Positions 1 to 8,039 of a stretch of 31,535 bases of DNA are shown piece by piece. The position numbers and the translations under genes were made by a program. The notes under the pieces are model-generated. The model saw only the letters and a list, made by a program, of their open reading frames with translations, made no database searches and was not told the DNA's origin. The first letter of the stretch is position 1, and each line of letters begins with the position of its first letter. This DNA is from an uncultured Clostridia bacterium (GTDB lineage: Bacteria; Bacillota; Clostridia; Christensenellales; UBA1242): contig CALBKX010000027.1 of NCBI GenBank assembly GCA_937895935.1, forward strand, positions 1-31,535, given 5' to 3'.

Positions 1-2
1 TA

Positions 3-32
3 GCTGACAAAATGCTACTAGAGGGAGCATAA
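3..32 (+). CDS. Possible C-terminal tail of an upstream gene (partial)
   Basis: The frame starting at base 3 reads ADKMLLEGA and then stops at 30-32. It is followed by an AT-rich stretch and a strong terminator, as expected for the end of a gene lying mostly outside the window. Nine codons are too few to identify a product, and an open frame this short can also occur by chance. In related genomes hprK or polX often lies upstream of murB, but nothing here shows which gene this would be. Confidence 0.25.
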   Translation, partial: ADKMLLEGA

Positions 33-114
33 AAATTTTAAACAAAAATATATTTAATTTTTAAATTATCATAATTATTTTTAAAATTTATTTTAAAAAA
101 TTGAAAAAATTAAC

Positions 115-151
115 AAAAAAAGACAAAAAAATTAAAATTTTGTCTTTTTTT
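115..151 (+). terminator. Hairpin terminator upstream of murB
   Basis: A 14-base A-rich arm containing AGACAAAA (115-128) is perfectly complementary to TTTTGTCT plus a T-run (138-151), with a 9-base loop. It probably ends the transcript of the upstream gene. It lies only 23 bases before the murB start, so murB must have its own promoter in that gap or depend on read-through. Confidence 0.75.
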
Positions 152-174
152 ATTAAAAATTCATAAAAATTACT

Positions 175-1062
175 ATGAATATATATAAAAAATTATCAAA
201 AATATGTAACTGTGAAAAAAATCAAGATTTAAAACAATATTGTAGTATAAAAATAGGTGGCAGTGCGGACTATATTTGTTTTCCAAAAAGTGTAAGGCAA
301 GTCAAAAAATTGGTGTGTTTTTTGACTAAACTAAAAATCAAATATTTTATTATTGGCAATGGAACGAATTTAATTTTCAGTTCTAAAGGATATAATGGTG
401 TCATTATATGTTTAAAAATACTGAATAGGATTTTAATTAAAGACAATACTTTGACCTGTTATGCTGGTGCAAGTTTGTTTTATGTTAATCAAATTTGTGA
501 AAAGATTGGACTTAGTGGATTAGAGTTTAGTTATGGAATTCCCGGAACGGTGGGCGGGGCAACCGTTATGAATTGTGGTGCTTTTAATGGTGAAATGAAG
601 GATGTTATTAAATCGGTGTTGGTTTTAAAAGGGAACAAAATTTCATATTTAAAAAAAGAGCAAATAAATTTTTCATATAGAAAAACTAGCCTTTTAAATA
701 ATGGATATGTTGTGCTAAAGGCAACTTTTAAATTAAAAAAAGAACAAAGTGAAATAATAAAACAAAGGCAACAAGAAATTTTATCTAAAAGAATTAATTC
801 TCAACCATATGGAACTTTAAATGCTGGGAGTGTTTTTAAACGTAAAAATGGGGAGAGTGCAGGAAAATATATTGACAAACTGGGGTTAAAAGGTGTTAAA
901 ATAGGTGATGTAGAAATTAGCACCAAACACGCAAATTTTTTCATCAATAAAAACAATGCAACAAGTGATGATGTTGCAAATGCAGTTAGTTTTGTTAAAG
1001 AAAAAGTAAAAAATGAATTTAATTTGAGTTTGGAGGAAGAAATAATTTTTGTAGGAGAATAA
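175..1062 (+). CDS. murB: UDP-N-acetylenolpyruvoylglucosamine reductase
   Basis: MurB is the cytoplasmic FAD enzyme that reduces UDP-N-acetylenolpyruvoylglucosamine to UDP-N-acetylmuramate with NADPH, the second committed step of peptidoglycan synthesis. The 295-residue protein starts with the usual KIGGSADY segment. It then shows a GNGTN FAD-binding loop, GIPGTVGGA (P123-A129), YRKT at Y168-R169, and AGSVF with the proposed catalytic serine at S219. SAGKYIDKLGLKG and KHANFFIN follow, and an acidic LEEEI segment near E287-E289 holds the expected catalytic glutamate. The length and the short C-terminus fit the type IIb form of Firmicutes. ATG at 175 gives a full-length N-terminus, but no Shine-Dalgarno sequence precedes it, which is unusual for this window. 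The gene leads an operon with the PHP gene 4 bases downstream. Confidence 0.97.
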   Translation: MNIYKKLSKICNCEKNQDLKQYCSIKIGGSADYICFPKSVRQVKKLVCFLTKLKIKYFIIGNGTNLIFSSKGYNGVIICLKILNRILIKDNTLTCYAGASLFYVNQICEKIGLSGLEFSYGIPGTVGGATVMNCGAFNGEMKDVIKSVLVLKGNKISYLKKEQINFSYRKTSLLNNGYVVLKATFKLKKEQSEIIKQRQQEILSKRINSQPYGTLNAGSVFKRKNGESAGKYIDKLGLKGVKIGDVEISTKHANFFINKNNATSDDVANAVSFVKEKVKNEFNLSLEEEIIFVGE

Positions 1063-1066
1063 TAAA

Positions 1067-1810
1067 ATGGTTATTTATGGCGATTATCACACACACACAC
1101 CTTATAGTCACGGCAAAGGTAGTGTGCTGGACAATGCAATGGTTGCAAAAAGTAAGGGTTTAAAAGAGATTGCCATAACTGACCACGGATTTAGCCATAA
1201 AACTTTTGGAGTTAAAAGAAATCAAATTGATAATATAATTATGGATATTGAAAAAACAAAAAAGGCAACAGGAGTGAATATCTTGTTTGGAATTGAGGAA
1301 AATTTCACATCTTTAGATGGCAAAATTGGCATAGTTAAAAAGGATTTAGATTTTTTAAACATTGTAAATGTTGGCTATCATAAACTTGCAAAAGCAAATT
1401 CTTTAAAGGATTTTGCAAAGTTGTTTTTGCCTAACAATTTACACTTTTACACAAAAGCGCAAATTGAGAGAAATACAATTTGTGTTTTAAAAGCAATAGA
1501 AAAACAGCCAATAAACATAATAACTCACCTTGGAGTTGGAATGCCCGTTAATGTGGGGGAGATTGCTCGCCTTGCTCGAGAGAAAAATGTGTTTATAGAA
1601 CTAAATGGTAAACGTATTGCTTTTACTAGAGGAGATATTGAAACTCTTTTAAAATATGACACACAATTTATTTTAAATAGTGACGCTCACGTTCCAGAAA
1701 AAGTTGGCGATGTCAGAAACGGGATGAACTTTGTTATAAAATACAATATTCCAGAAAAAAATATTGTTAATTTAGGTAAACGTCCTAATTTTAGAGATAT
1801 TCATTTTTAA
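1067..1810 (+). CDS. PHP-domain metal-dependent phosphoesterase
   Basis: This 247-residue protein belongs to the PHP superfamily, whose members hydrolyse phosphoesters with two or three bound metal ions. The metal-ligand motifs are present in order: H8-T-H10 with H15, TDHG at D39-H40, an EEN segment near residue 76, GYHK near residue 104, HLGVG, and NSDAH with D206 and H208. The length and motif layout resemble YcdX-type phosphatases. The substrate cannot be told from sequence; histidinol phosphate is unlikely given the neighbours. ATG at 1067 follows AGGAG inside the end of murB, so the two genes are probably cotranscribed and translated together. A PHP gene next to murB is a recurring arrangement in Clostridia. 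Confidence 0.9.
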   Translation: MVIYGDYHTHTPYSHGKGSVLDNAMVAKSKGLKEIAITDHGFSHKTFGVKRNQIDNIIMDIEKTKKATGVNILFGIEENFTSLDGKIGIVKKDLDFLNIVNVGYHKLAKANSLKDFAKLFLPNNLHFYTKAQIERNTICVLKAIEKQPINIITHLGVGMPVNVGEIARLAREKNVFIELNGKRIAFTRGDIETLLKYDTQFILNSDAHVPEKVGDVRNGMNFVIKYNIPEKNIVNLGKRPNFRDIHF

Positions 1811-1852
1811 TGCGTAACAAAAGATTTTTGTTTGAATTTTATAATGAATAAA

Positions 1853-1881
1853 TTGCTATTTTTCAACTTAAATTATTATAA
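1853..1881 (+). promoter_or_regulatory. Candidate sigma-A promoter for whiA-dnaE
   Basis: TTGCTA (1853-1858) is followed after 17 bases by TTATAA (1876-1881) in the 103-base gap between the PHP gene and whiA. Transcription would start near 1888, leaving a short leader with AAAGG at 1904-1908 before the whiA ATG. The match is moderate in very AT-rich DNA; read-through from murB is also possible because no clear terminator precedes it. Confidence 0.4.
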
Positions 1882-1913
1882 AATAATTTGCAAAAAATAT
1901 TTTAAAGGTTGTT

Positions 1914-2879
1914 ATGAGTTTTTCAAAAGAAGTAAAAAAAGAAATTTTAAATAATGGATTTAAGAGTGAAAAATCTTCACTCGCTTTTTTATGCGGACTT
2001 GCCAGCTCGTCAGCAGAGTATAAAATTCAAGATGACAATGTTTGTGATTTTTATTTTTCAACAGATTTAAGTTTTTTATTTGAAACTATTAACAATTTAA
2101 TTTCCAGCAGATATATTAGTGATGCTGTAACAATGGACGAAAATTTTAAAATAGGGCAAACGCAGTACTATAAAATTGAAATCAAAAAAGATATCGCAAA
2201 ACAATTACTTTTAGACACAAAAATATTAATTGAAAATAACGGCAAACTAATTACAAGCGAAAATTTTGATTACAATATTATAGAAAATGAAGATGGACTA
2301 AAGGGTTTTACATCGGGCGTGTTTTTAGGTTGTGGCACAAGTAGTATAAGAATTGACGAAAATGGCAGAACCACAACGGGCTATCATATTGAATTTAGTA
2401 GTAAAAATTATAGTTTGCTACACGAGATTTCAAATATTATGGCTCAATTTGATATTTTAGCAAAATTGACTAAACGAAAAAATTTATATGTGCTTTATGT
2501 AAAGGATGCGGAGGAAGTTAGCAATGTACTTGCTTTAATGGGTGCAAGTGATGCCGTTTTAAAACTCCAAAATGAAATCGTGACAAGACAAGTTAGAAAC
2601 AAGGTTAATCGTCAAAACAATTGTTATGTTTCAAATTATAGTAAAACTTTAAATGCTAGTTTTAATCAACTTGAGGCTATTAAAGTTTTAGACGAAAATG
2701 TTGGATTATACAATTTGCCTGAAGATATTCAAGAAGTGGCACTTTTGCGTCTTGCAAACACAGAAGAAAGTTTGGAGGAACTTCTTAAACTCACAAAACA
2801 TCCTATGACAAAAAGTGCTTTAAATCATAGATTTCAAAAAATATTAAAACTAGCAAAAAAGATAAAGGGAAATAAATAA
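1914..2879 (+). CDS. whiA: DNA-binding protein WhiA
   Basis: WhiA joins an N-terminal fold related to LAGLIDADG homing endonucleases, without nuclease activity, to a C-terminal helix-turn-helix domain. In Firmicutes it affects cell division and chromosome segregation; in actinobacteria it is a sporulation regulator. The 321-residue length is typical. The N-terminus MSFSKEVKKEIL, the GFTSGVFLGCG segment near residue 140, GYHIEFSS, and the C-terminal blocks VTRQVRNKVNRQNNCYVSN and LPEDIQEVALLRL are characteristic. The final helical segment, KHPMTKSALNHRFQKI, fits the DNA-binding domain. ATG at 1914 follows AAAGG. Its stop overlaps the dnaE start by one base (TAATG), so translation is probably coupled. 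The usual partners rapZ and yvcK are missing upstream. Confidence 0.96.
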   Translation: MSFSKEVKKEILNNGFKSEKSSLAFLCGLASSSAEYKIQDDNVCDFYFSTDLSFLFETINNLISSRYISDAVTMDENFKIGQTQYYKIEIKKDIAKQLLLDTKILIENNGKLITSENFDYNIIENEDGLKGFTSGVFLGCGTSSIRIDENGRTTTGYHIEFSSKNYSLLHEISNIMAQFDILAKLTKRKNLYVLYVKDAEEVSNVLALMGASDAVLKLQNEIVTRQVRNKVNRQNNCYVSNYSKTLNASFNQLEAIKVLDENVGLYNLPEDIQEVALLRLANTEESLEELLKLTKHPMTKSALNHRFQKILKLAKKIKGNK

Positions 2880-5800
2880 TGAAACCATTTGTACATTTAC
2901 ATTTGCATACAGAATATAGTTTACTTGATGGTGCGACAAAAATTGAAGATGTTATAGATGAGGCGGTAAAACGTGGATATAAGGCAGTAGCCGTAACGGA
3001 CCACGGAAATATGTATGGTGCTTTAAAACTATATGAGGGTTGTTTGAAAGCAGGCATAAAACCAATAATTGGTTGCGAATTTTATATTTGTCACGACCGC
3101 TTTAACAAAACGGGCAAGGGAGATATAGGACATATAGTTCTTTTGGCTAAAAATAATGAAGGTTATCAAAATTTATTAAAACTTTCAGGCATTGCAGCCA
3201 AAGAAGGTTATTATTATAAACCAAGAATTGACTATAAAGCGCTTAAAGAACATTCAAATGGATTAATATGTTTATCGGCTTGTTTAGCGGGGCACATTCC
3301 TCAACTTATTTTGGAAGACAAATATGAAGAAGCAAAAAAGTTTGCTTTGGAACTTAGCAGTTATTTTGCAGACGGCGATTTTTATTTGGAAATTCAAAAC
3401 CATGGTATTCCAGAACAGATAAAAGTTTTAAATGCACTTGACAAAATGAGCAAGGAAACAGGAATTGAACTTGTTGCAACAAATGACGTGCATTATTTAA
3501 AAAAGGAAGATGCGGAAATACAGGATGTACTTTTGTGTGTGCAAATGCAAAAAACAATAGATGACCCTACCAGAATGAAGTTTTCTACACAGGAGTTTTA
3601 TTATAAAACATATGAAGAAATGCTTGAGGCTCTTCCCGGATATGAAAGAGCGCTTGACATAACTAATGAAATTGCTGATAAATGCGATGTAGTTATCAGA
3701 AATAAAGCTCATGGGGATATACGAGGCATTGATTCAAAATATGTTTTACCAGCAAATGAAAACTTTATCCCATACTATCAAGCCCCTGACGGAAAGGACA
3801 ACTACCAATTTTTGCGAGAAATGACTTATGATGGGTTAAAGAAAAAATATGGCGAACCATTAACACAAGAAATTATTGATAGAGCAGAAAAAGAACTTAC
3901 AATAATAAACGAACAAGGCTTTGTTGAATACTTTCTTGTCGTTTGGGATTATGTTCATCACGCAAGGACACACGGCATTTCAGTAGGTCCGGGGCGTGGC
4001 TCTGGAGCAGGAAGTATTGTTGCCTATGCAATTTCCATAACACTTGTTGACCCGCTTAAATATGATTTATTTTTTGAACGTTTCATTAATAAAGAACGTG
4101 TGTCAATGCCCGATTTTGACGTGGACTTTGACTTTGATAAACGTGCAGATATAATTGAATACGTAAAGCAAAAATATTCTCCAGAAAATGTTGCCTCAAT
4201 TGGTACATTTGGAACTATGGCTGCTAAAAATGCAATTAGAGATGTTGCAAGAGTTTTAAAAGTTCCATATGCAATGGCGGACAAATTAAGTAAACTTATT
4301 CCAGCAAAACTTCCAGATGGAATCAAAAAGCCTCCTGTTTTAAAATATTATTTTGGAAAAACAGGAAAACCTGAAAATGAAAAATATATAATCCCTGAGT
4401 TAAAAAGAATATATGAAGAAGATGATATGCTTCGTAAAGTAATTGATATTGCTATAAAGCTTGAGGGAATGCCAAGGAATATGTCAACTCACGCTTGTGG
4501 TATTTTAATTGCTCCTCACGCAGTTGATACTTATGTTCCCCTTATGCGAAACGGTGAGGATATTTCAACTCAGTATTCAATGATTGACCTAGAGCATTTA
4601 GGACTTTTAAAAATGGACTTTTTAGGTCTTAGAACCTTGACCGATATTGACAAGGCTTGTCAATATGTAAAGGAAGATAAAGGTATTGAAATAGATTTTT
4701 ATAGTAAAGATATGGATTATAATAATCCAGATGTATACAAAATGCTTGGTGAAGGTAGAACCGAAGCTGTATTCCAATTGGAAAGTGGCGGTTTTAAAAA
4801 ATTTATGAAAGAATTAAAACCGGACTGCCTAGAAGATATCATTGCGGGTGTTTCCCTATATAGACCGGGACCTATGGCATATATTCCAAAATATGTTCAA
4901 AATAAACATAATCCTTCTCTTGTAACTTACGCACACCCTTGTCTAGAGCCAATTTTAAACGTAACTTATGGCGTAATTGTTTATCAAGAGCAAGTTATGC
5001 AAGTGTGTCAAGCAATGGGGGGATATAGTTTAGGTCAAGCAGACAATGTTAGACGTATAATGGGTAAAAAGAAAAAAGACCAAATGGTTTTTGAAAAGGA
5101 AAAATTCATCAATGGTTGGGAAGACCCCGCTGGCAAAAAATCAATCCCCGGAGCGGTTAAACTTGGTGTTCCTAAAGAAATAGCCGAAGACGTTTTTGGA
5201 CAAATGGAAGCATTCGCCTCTTACGCGTTTAACAAATCTCACGCGGCAGCTTATGCGTTTTTAACATTCCAAACTGCATATTTAAAGTGCTATCACGAGG
5301 TTGAACTTTTAACAGCAGTAATAAATAACAGAATAAACAATGCGGATGAAATTAAACATTACATCACTTACGCAAAAAAAGAAAAATATAACATTTATCC
5401 ACCTGACATTAATAAATCTAAAGCATTTTTCAGCGTAGAAAATGGTGGTATTAGATATGGACTTAGTGGACTTAAAGGAGTTGGTGTAGGTGTTATTCAA
5501 CTTATAATTGACGAGCGAGAAAAAAATGGAAAATATAAAAATTTTCAAGATTTTATATCTCGTTCTGACCAACAAGTATTAAATAAAAAGTGTTTAGAAA
5601 GTTTAATATTTGGCGGTGCGTTTGATTGTTTTGGATATTCAAGAAGTCAACTTTGTGCTGTTTACGATATTATGATTGACAAAGTTGTAAAAGACCGTAA
5701 ATCAAAAGCGACTGGACAATTTTCTATTTTTGACGCATTTGGTCCTCAAGAACAAAGTAAAGATATTGCAGAATTTGATACAATAAAAATACCTGACATA

Positions 5801-6529
5801 AAAGAGTTTAGCAAAAATGCAAAATTGAAATTTGAAAAGGATGTGCTTGGTATATACTTGTCTGGCCATCCACTAGATGATTATTTGGAGTATTTTGATG
5901 ATTTCAATTTGACAAGTGAAATGTTAACGGCGGAAAGTGACGCTGAACAAGATGACATTATAGATGACGGCGAACAGGAACAGGAAATAACTTATGCGTC
6001 TAACATCACGGACGGGATGAGTGTTACTTGTGGTGGACTTGTAACAGAAATTAAAAAAGTTTACACAAAAAATGGCAATAAGGAAATGTGTATTATTAAA
6101 CTAGAAGATTTATATGGTACATTGGAACTTATGCTGTTTCCCGCTATTTATGATAGATACAAGGATAAAATAATTGAAGATTGTATGTTGACAGCAAAGG
6201 GGAAGCTTTCAATTAGAGATGGTGAAACACCAATAGTTACAGTTGACCATATTGTTTTTTGGAAAGATAAGGATTTAGAGCAAAAAGAGGAAACTAAAAA
6301 GAGTAATAAAACTTTGTATATCAAATTTGACACAAAAAACACAGCAATTTACAACAAGATTATGTTAATCCTTTCAATGTATTCGGGTGACTGCCCTGTT
6401 ATTTGCAAATGTACAAACACAAATCAAGCATTTAAAATTAATAAAATGGTTAATCCAAACAATTTGCTTATAAATGAACTAATTGGCGTTTTGGATGACG
6501 AATCTGTAAAAGTGGTGGAAAAGATTTAG
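2879..6529 (+). CDS. dnaE: DNA polymerase III alpha subunit, DnaE type
   Basis: This is a C-family DNA polymerase catalytic subunit of 1216 residues, acting at the replication fork. The N-terminal PHP domain keeps its likely metal ligands H6, H8, H10, D41, H42 and E67. The palm domain has GPGRGSGAGS and the catalytic PDFDVDF with D412 and D414, equivalent to D401 and D403 of the E. coli enzyme. STHACGILIA, YRPGPM, YQEQVMQ and FNKSHAAAYA follow. An OB-fold segment covers about 1042-1087 (MSVTCGGLVTEIKK). An acidic stretch rich in D and E (about 1019-1037) lies just before the OB fold and looks like a lineage-specific insertion. The arrangement with N-terminal PHP and C-terminal OB fold shows DnaE rather than PolC, which Firmicutes normally also carry. 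AAAGGGA lies 8 bases before the ATG, inside whiA. Confidence 0.97.
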   Translation: MKPFVHLHLHTEYSLLDGATKIEDVIDEAVKRGYKAVAVTDHGNMYGALKLYEGCLKAGIKPIIGCEFYICHDRFNKTGKGDIGHIVLLAKNNEGYQNLLKLSGIAAKEGYYYKPRIDYKALKEHSNGLICLSACLAGHIPQLILEDKYEEAKKFALELSSYFADGDFYLEIQNHGIPEQIKVLNALDKMSKETGIELVATNDVHYLKKEDAEIQDVLLCVQMQKTIDDPTRMKFSTQEFYYKTYEEMLEALPGYERALDITNEIADKCDVVIRNKAHGDIRGIDSKYVLPANENFIPYYQAPDGKDNYQFLREMTYDGLKKKYGEPLTQEIIDRAEKELTIINEQGFVEYFLVVWDYVHHARTHGISVGPGRGSGAGSIVAYAISITLVDPLKYDLFFERFINKERVSMPDFDVDFDFDKRADIIEYVKQKYSPENVASIGTFGTMAAKNAIRDVARVLKVPYAMADKLSKLIPAKLPDGIKKPPVLKYYFGKTGKPENEKYIIPELKRIYEEDDMLRKVIDIAIKLEGMPRNMSTHACGILIAPHAVDTYVPLMRNGEDISTQYSMIDLEHLGLLKMDFLGLRTLTDIDKACQYVKEDKGIEIDFYSKDMDYNNPDVYKMLGEGRTEAVFQLESGGFKKFMKELKPDCLEDIIAGVSLYRPGPMAYIPKYVQNKHNPSLVTYAHPCLEPILNVTYGVIVYQEQVMQVCQAMGGYSLGQADNVRRIMGKKKKDQMVFEKEKFINGWEDPAGKKSIPGAVKLGVPKEIAEDVFGQMEAFASYAFNKSHAAAYAFLTFQTAYLKCYHEVELLTAVINNRINNADEIKHYITYAKKEKYNIYPPDINKSKAFFSVENGGIRYGLSGLKGVGVGVIQLIIDEREKNGKYKNFQDFISRSDQQVLNKKCLESLIFGGAFDCFGYSRSQLCAVYDIMIDKVVKDRKSKATGQFSIFDAFGPQEQSKDIAEFDTIKIPDIKEFSKNAKLKFEKDVLGIYLSGHPLDDYLEYFDDFNLTSEMLTAESDAEQDDIIDDGEQEQEITYASNITDGMSVTCGGLVTEIKKVYTKNGNKEMCIIKLEDLYGTLELMLFPAIYDRYKDKIIEDCMLTAKGKLSIRDGETPIVTVDHIVFWKDKDLEQKEETKKSNKTLYIKFDTKNTAIYNKIMLILSMYSGDCPVICKCTNTNQAFKINKMVNPNNLLINELIGVLDDESVKVVEKI

Positions 6530-6700
6530 CATTTAGGGAATATAAATTTTCTTTTAATAAAAATGCAACTTGACTGTTTATTGATTTTTATTAAAAAATT
6601 ACAAAATTATTTAATTTTATAATTTTAACATTAAATTTTTATTAATTTTAGCATATAATTTAAAATAATAATTTAAATTAACTTAAATATTGTTTCGAAA

Positions 6701-6732
6701 AAAAACTGGCTATAATTATTTAGCCAGTTTTT
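6701..6732. terminator. Bidirectional terminator between dnaE and the PH-domain gene
   Basis: A perfect 12-base inverted repeat pairs AAAAACTGGCTA (6701-6712) with TAGCCAGTTTTT (6721-6732) around an 8-base loop. A-rich flanks on one side and T-rich on the other let it work in both directions. It separates dnaE (+) from the convergent gene ending at 6744 (-). The rest of the 6530-6743 gap is AT-rich and shows nothing else recognisable. Confidence 0.85.
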
Positions 6733-6743
6733 AAAGTGATATT

Positions 6744-7118
6744 TTAATAAAATTCTCCAACTCTAACACCTTTTCTGTCGCGTGATTTTTCAATTTGTTC
6801 AGAAAGTAAATTTCTAACCTTGTATGGGTTTTTTATATTAACTAAGTCGGTTGTAGGATTTGTTGCATCATTTGAATAAAGTGAAATTGTTCCAACATTA
6901 AACATTTTTTGCCCTAAACTTTGTGTTATTTTAATATCATAAATTCTGTACAAATTAAGTTCATCAATTGTTGTTGACAAAACTCCAGTTTTAATAAAAA
7001 TTTTTTCCCATTCATCACTTACAACCAAACTATATTTTGTAAATGAAATAGGCATTCCTAAAATTCTTTTTTTATCTGACCAAATTATAGTTGCATTACT
7101 GCCAAACCTTGTATCCAT
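6744..7118 (-). CDS. Small PH-domain protein (bPH_2-like)
   Basis: This 124-residue protein resembles the bacterial PH domain family bPH_2 (formerly DUF304, as in YdbS). Typical features are a central YSLVVSDEW strand, IKTGVLSTTIDELNLYRIYDIKITQS, where the family has its most conserved R-x-x-D-I pattern, then LGQKMFNVGTISLYSND and a C-terminal helix with IKNPYKVRNLLSEQIE. No transmembrane segment or signal peptide is visible, so it is a soluble single-domain version. The function of such single-domain proteins is not established. The ATG at 7118 has AGAGG (complement of 7125-7129) 6 bases upstream, and a good promoter lies just behind it. It is divergent from the membrane protein gene at 7209. 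Confidence 0.8.
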   Translation of the reverse strand: MDTRFGSNATIIWSDKKRILGMPISFTKYSLVVSDEWEKIFIKTGVLSTTIDELNLYRIYDIKITQSLGQKMFNVGTISLYSNDATNPTTDLVNIKNPYKVRNLLSEQIEKSRDRKGVRVGEFY

Positions 7119-7138
7119 ATTTAACCTCTAATGTAAAA

Positions 7139-7167
7139 ATGTTACAATACTTTTATATTTTTGTCAA
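7139..7167 (-). promoter_or_regulatory. Sigma-A promoter for the PH-domain gene
   Basis: Read on the - strand, TTGACA (complement of 7162-7167) is followed after 17 bases by TAACAT (complement of 7139-7144). The -35 hexamer is a perfect consensus. Transcription would start near 7132, with the ribosome binding site right after it, giving a very short leader. It lies back to back with the candidate promoter at 7173-7201. Confidence 0.6.
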
Positions 7168-7172
7168 TTCAT

Positions 7173-7201
7173 TTGTTAGTTTTATTTTTTTGTGATATTA
7201 T
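7173..7201 (+). promoter_or_regulatory. Candidate sigma-A promoter for the SHOCT-like gene and mscL
   Basis: TTGTTA (7173-7178) is followed after 17 bases by TATTAT (7196-7201); an overlapping TATAAT sits at 7199-7204. The start point would fall at about 7208-7211, on the ATG of the gene itself. The mRNA would then have no leader and no Shine-Dalgarno sequence. Confidence 0.5.
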
Positions 7202-7208
7202 AATTTAT

Positions 7209-8039
7209 ATGAAAAATAAAAGTGTAAAAGTCGCAAAAACTCTTTTAAATATATTGATGACATTGCTAATGGTGGTGTCGTTTGTTTCATTGGGTTTAAG
7301 TATATATTGTAATTTTAGTTTTGATTCAGATTTAGCAAAATATTTTTATTTATTTTTAGGTGTTTTTATAATCCCTTATGAATTTTTAAGTCAAGGTGGT
7401 ATTAGTGGTTTTTTTCAAAACCAAGGCAATAGTTCTCTTTGTATAGGAGTTTCGCTTGCGGTTTTAGTGTTTGCATTAATCATTTTTATTCTTTCTTCAT
7501 CTATGTACAATTTCAAAAATTCTTCAACAAAAAGAATGATATGTGGAATTGTTGTGTGTGTACTTATTTTTATAATTTTTGCTTTATTTGTTACTGGGGC
7601 AGTAATTTTGACAAAAGATTATGGTAATATTGAAAACAATTTTGACACTATTGGTCCAGAATTTATCAAAATGGCAAAAACATCTTTAGGTGTCAACTTA
7701 ATTACTTTAAAGGAAACCATTGTGGCGTATGTTGGTGCTTTAGTTTGTGGCTTTTCATTAATTTGGTTTATTTTAGGAATGGCTCATAAATCTTCAAAAA
7801 TAAAAATAATGCCTAGTATATACTTTTATACTAGTGCGTATGAACCAAAAACTGATAATAAACCAGTGGAACAAAAAGTTAAACAAAACAATCAAACCAT
7901 ATTACCTGAAAAGGATCCAAAAGCAAAGGAACTTATTAAAAAAATTATGCAACTGGAAGAGCTTAAAGATTCGGGCAAACTAAGTACAGTGGATTACACA
8001 CGTTTACGTCAAAAGGTAATAAGGAGATATAAAAACTAA
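7209..8039 (+). CDS. Membrane protein with a C-terminal SHOCT-like segment
   Basis: This 276-residue protein was not recognised as a named family. It has four strongly hydrophobic segments, at about residues 10-30, 75-95, 108-130 and 170-192. A hydrophilic tail follows, and its last 35 residues (IMQLEELKDSGKLSTVDY) match the pattern of SHOCT domains, short C-terminal oligomerisation modules of membrane proteins. A TTG at 7161 in the same frame would add 16 residues but has no ribosome binding site and lies within the promoter. ATG at 7209 is preferred although it too lacks a Shine-Dalgarno sequence. The stop overlaps the mscL start by one base (TAATG), so it forms an operon with mscL. Its role is unknown; a link with envelope stress is only suggested by the neighbour. 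Confidence 0.75.
   Translation: MKNKSVKVAKTLLNILMTLLMVVSFVSLGLSIYCNFSFDSDLAKYFYLFLGVFIIPYEFLSQGGISGFFQNQGNSSLCIGVSLAVLVFALIIFILSSSMYNFKNSSTKRMICGIVVCVLIFIIFALFVTGAVILTKDYGNIENNFDTIGPEFIKMAKTSLGVNLITLKETIVAYVGALVCGFSLIWFILGMAHKSSKIKIMPSIYFYTSAYEPKTDNKPVEQKVKQNNQTILPEKDPKAKELIKKIMQLEELKDSGKLSTVDYTRLRQKVIRRYKN

Noticed and set aside
2879..6529. PolC as an alternative identity for the polymerase
   Set aside because: There is no embedded proofreading exonuclease, and the OB fold is C-terminal, so it is the DnaE type.
7161..7208. TTG start adding 16 residues to the SHOCT-like membrane protein
   Set aside because: The TTG lies within the back-to-back promoter region and has no ribosome binding site.
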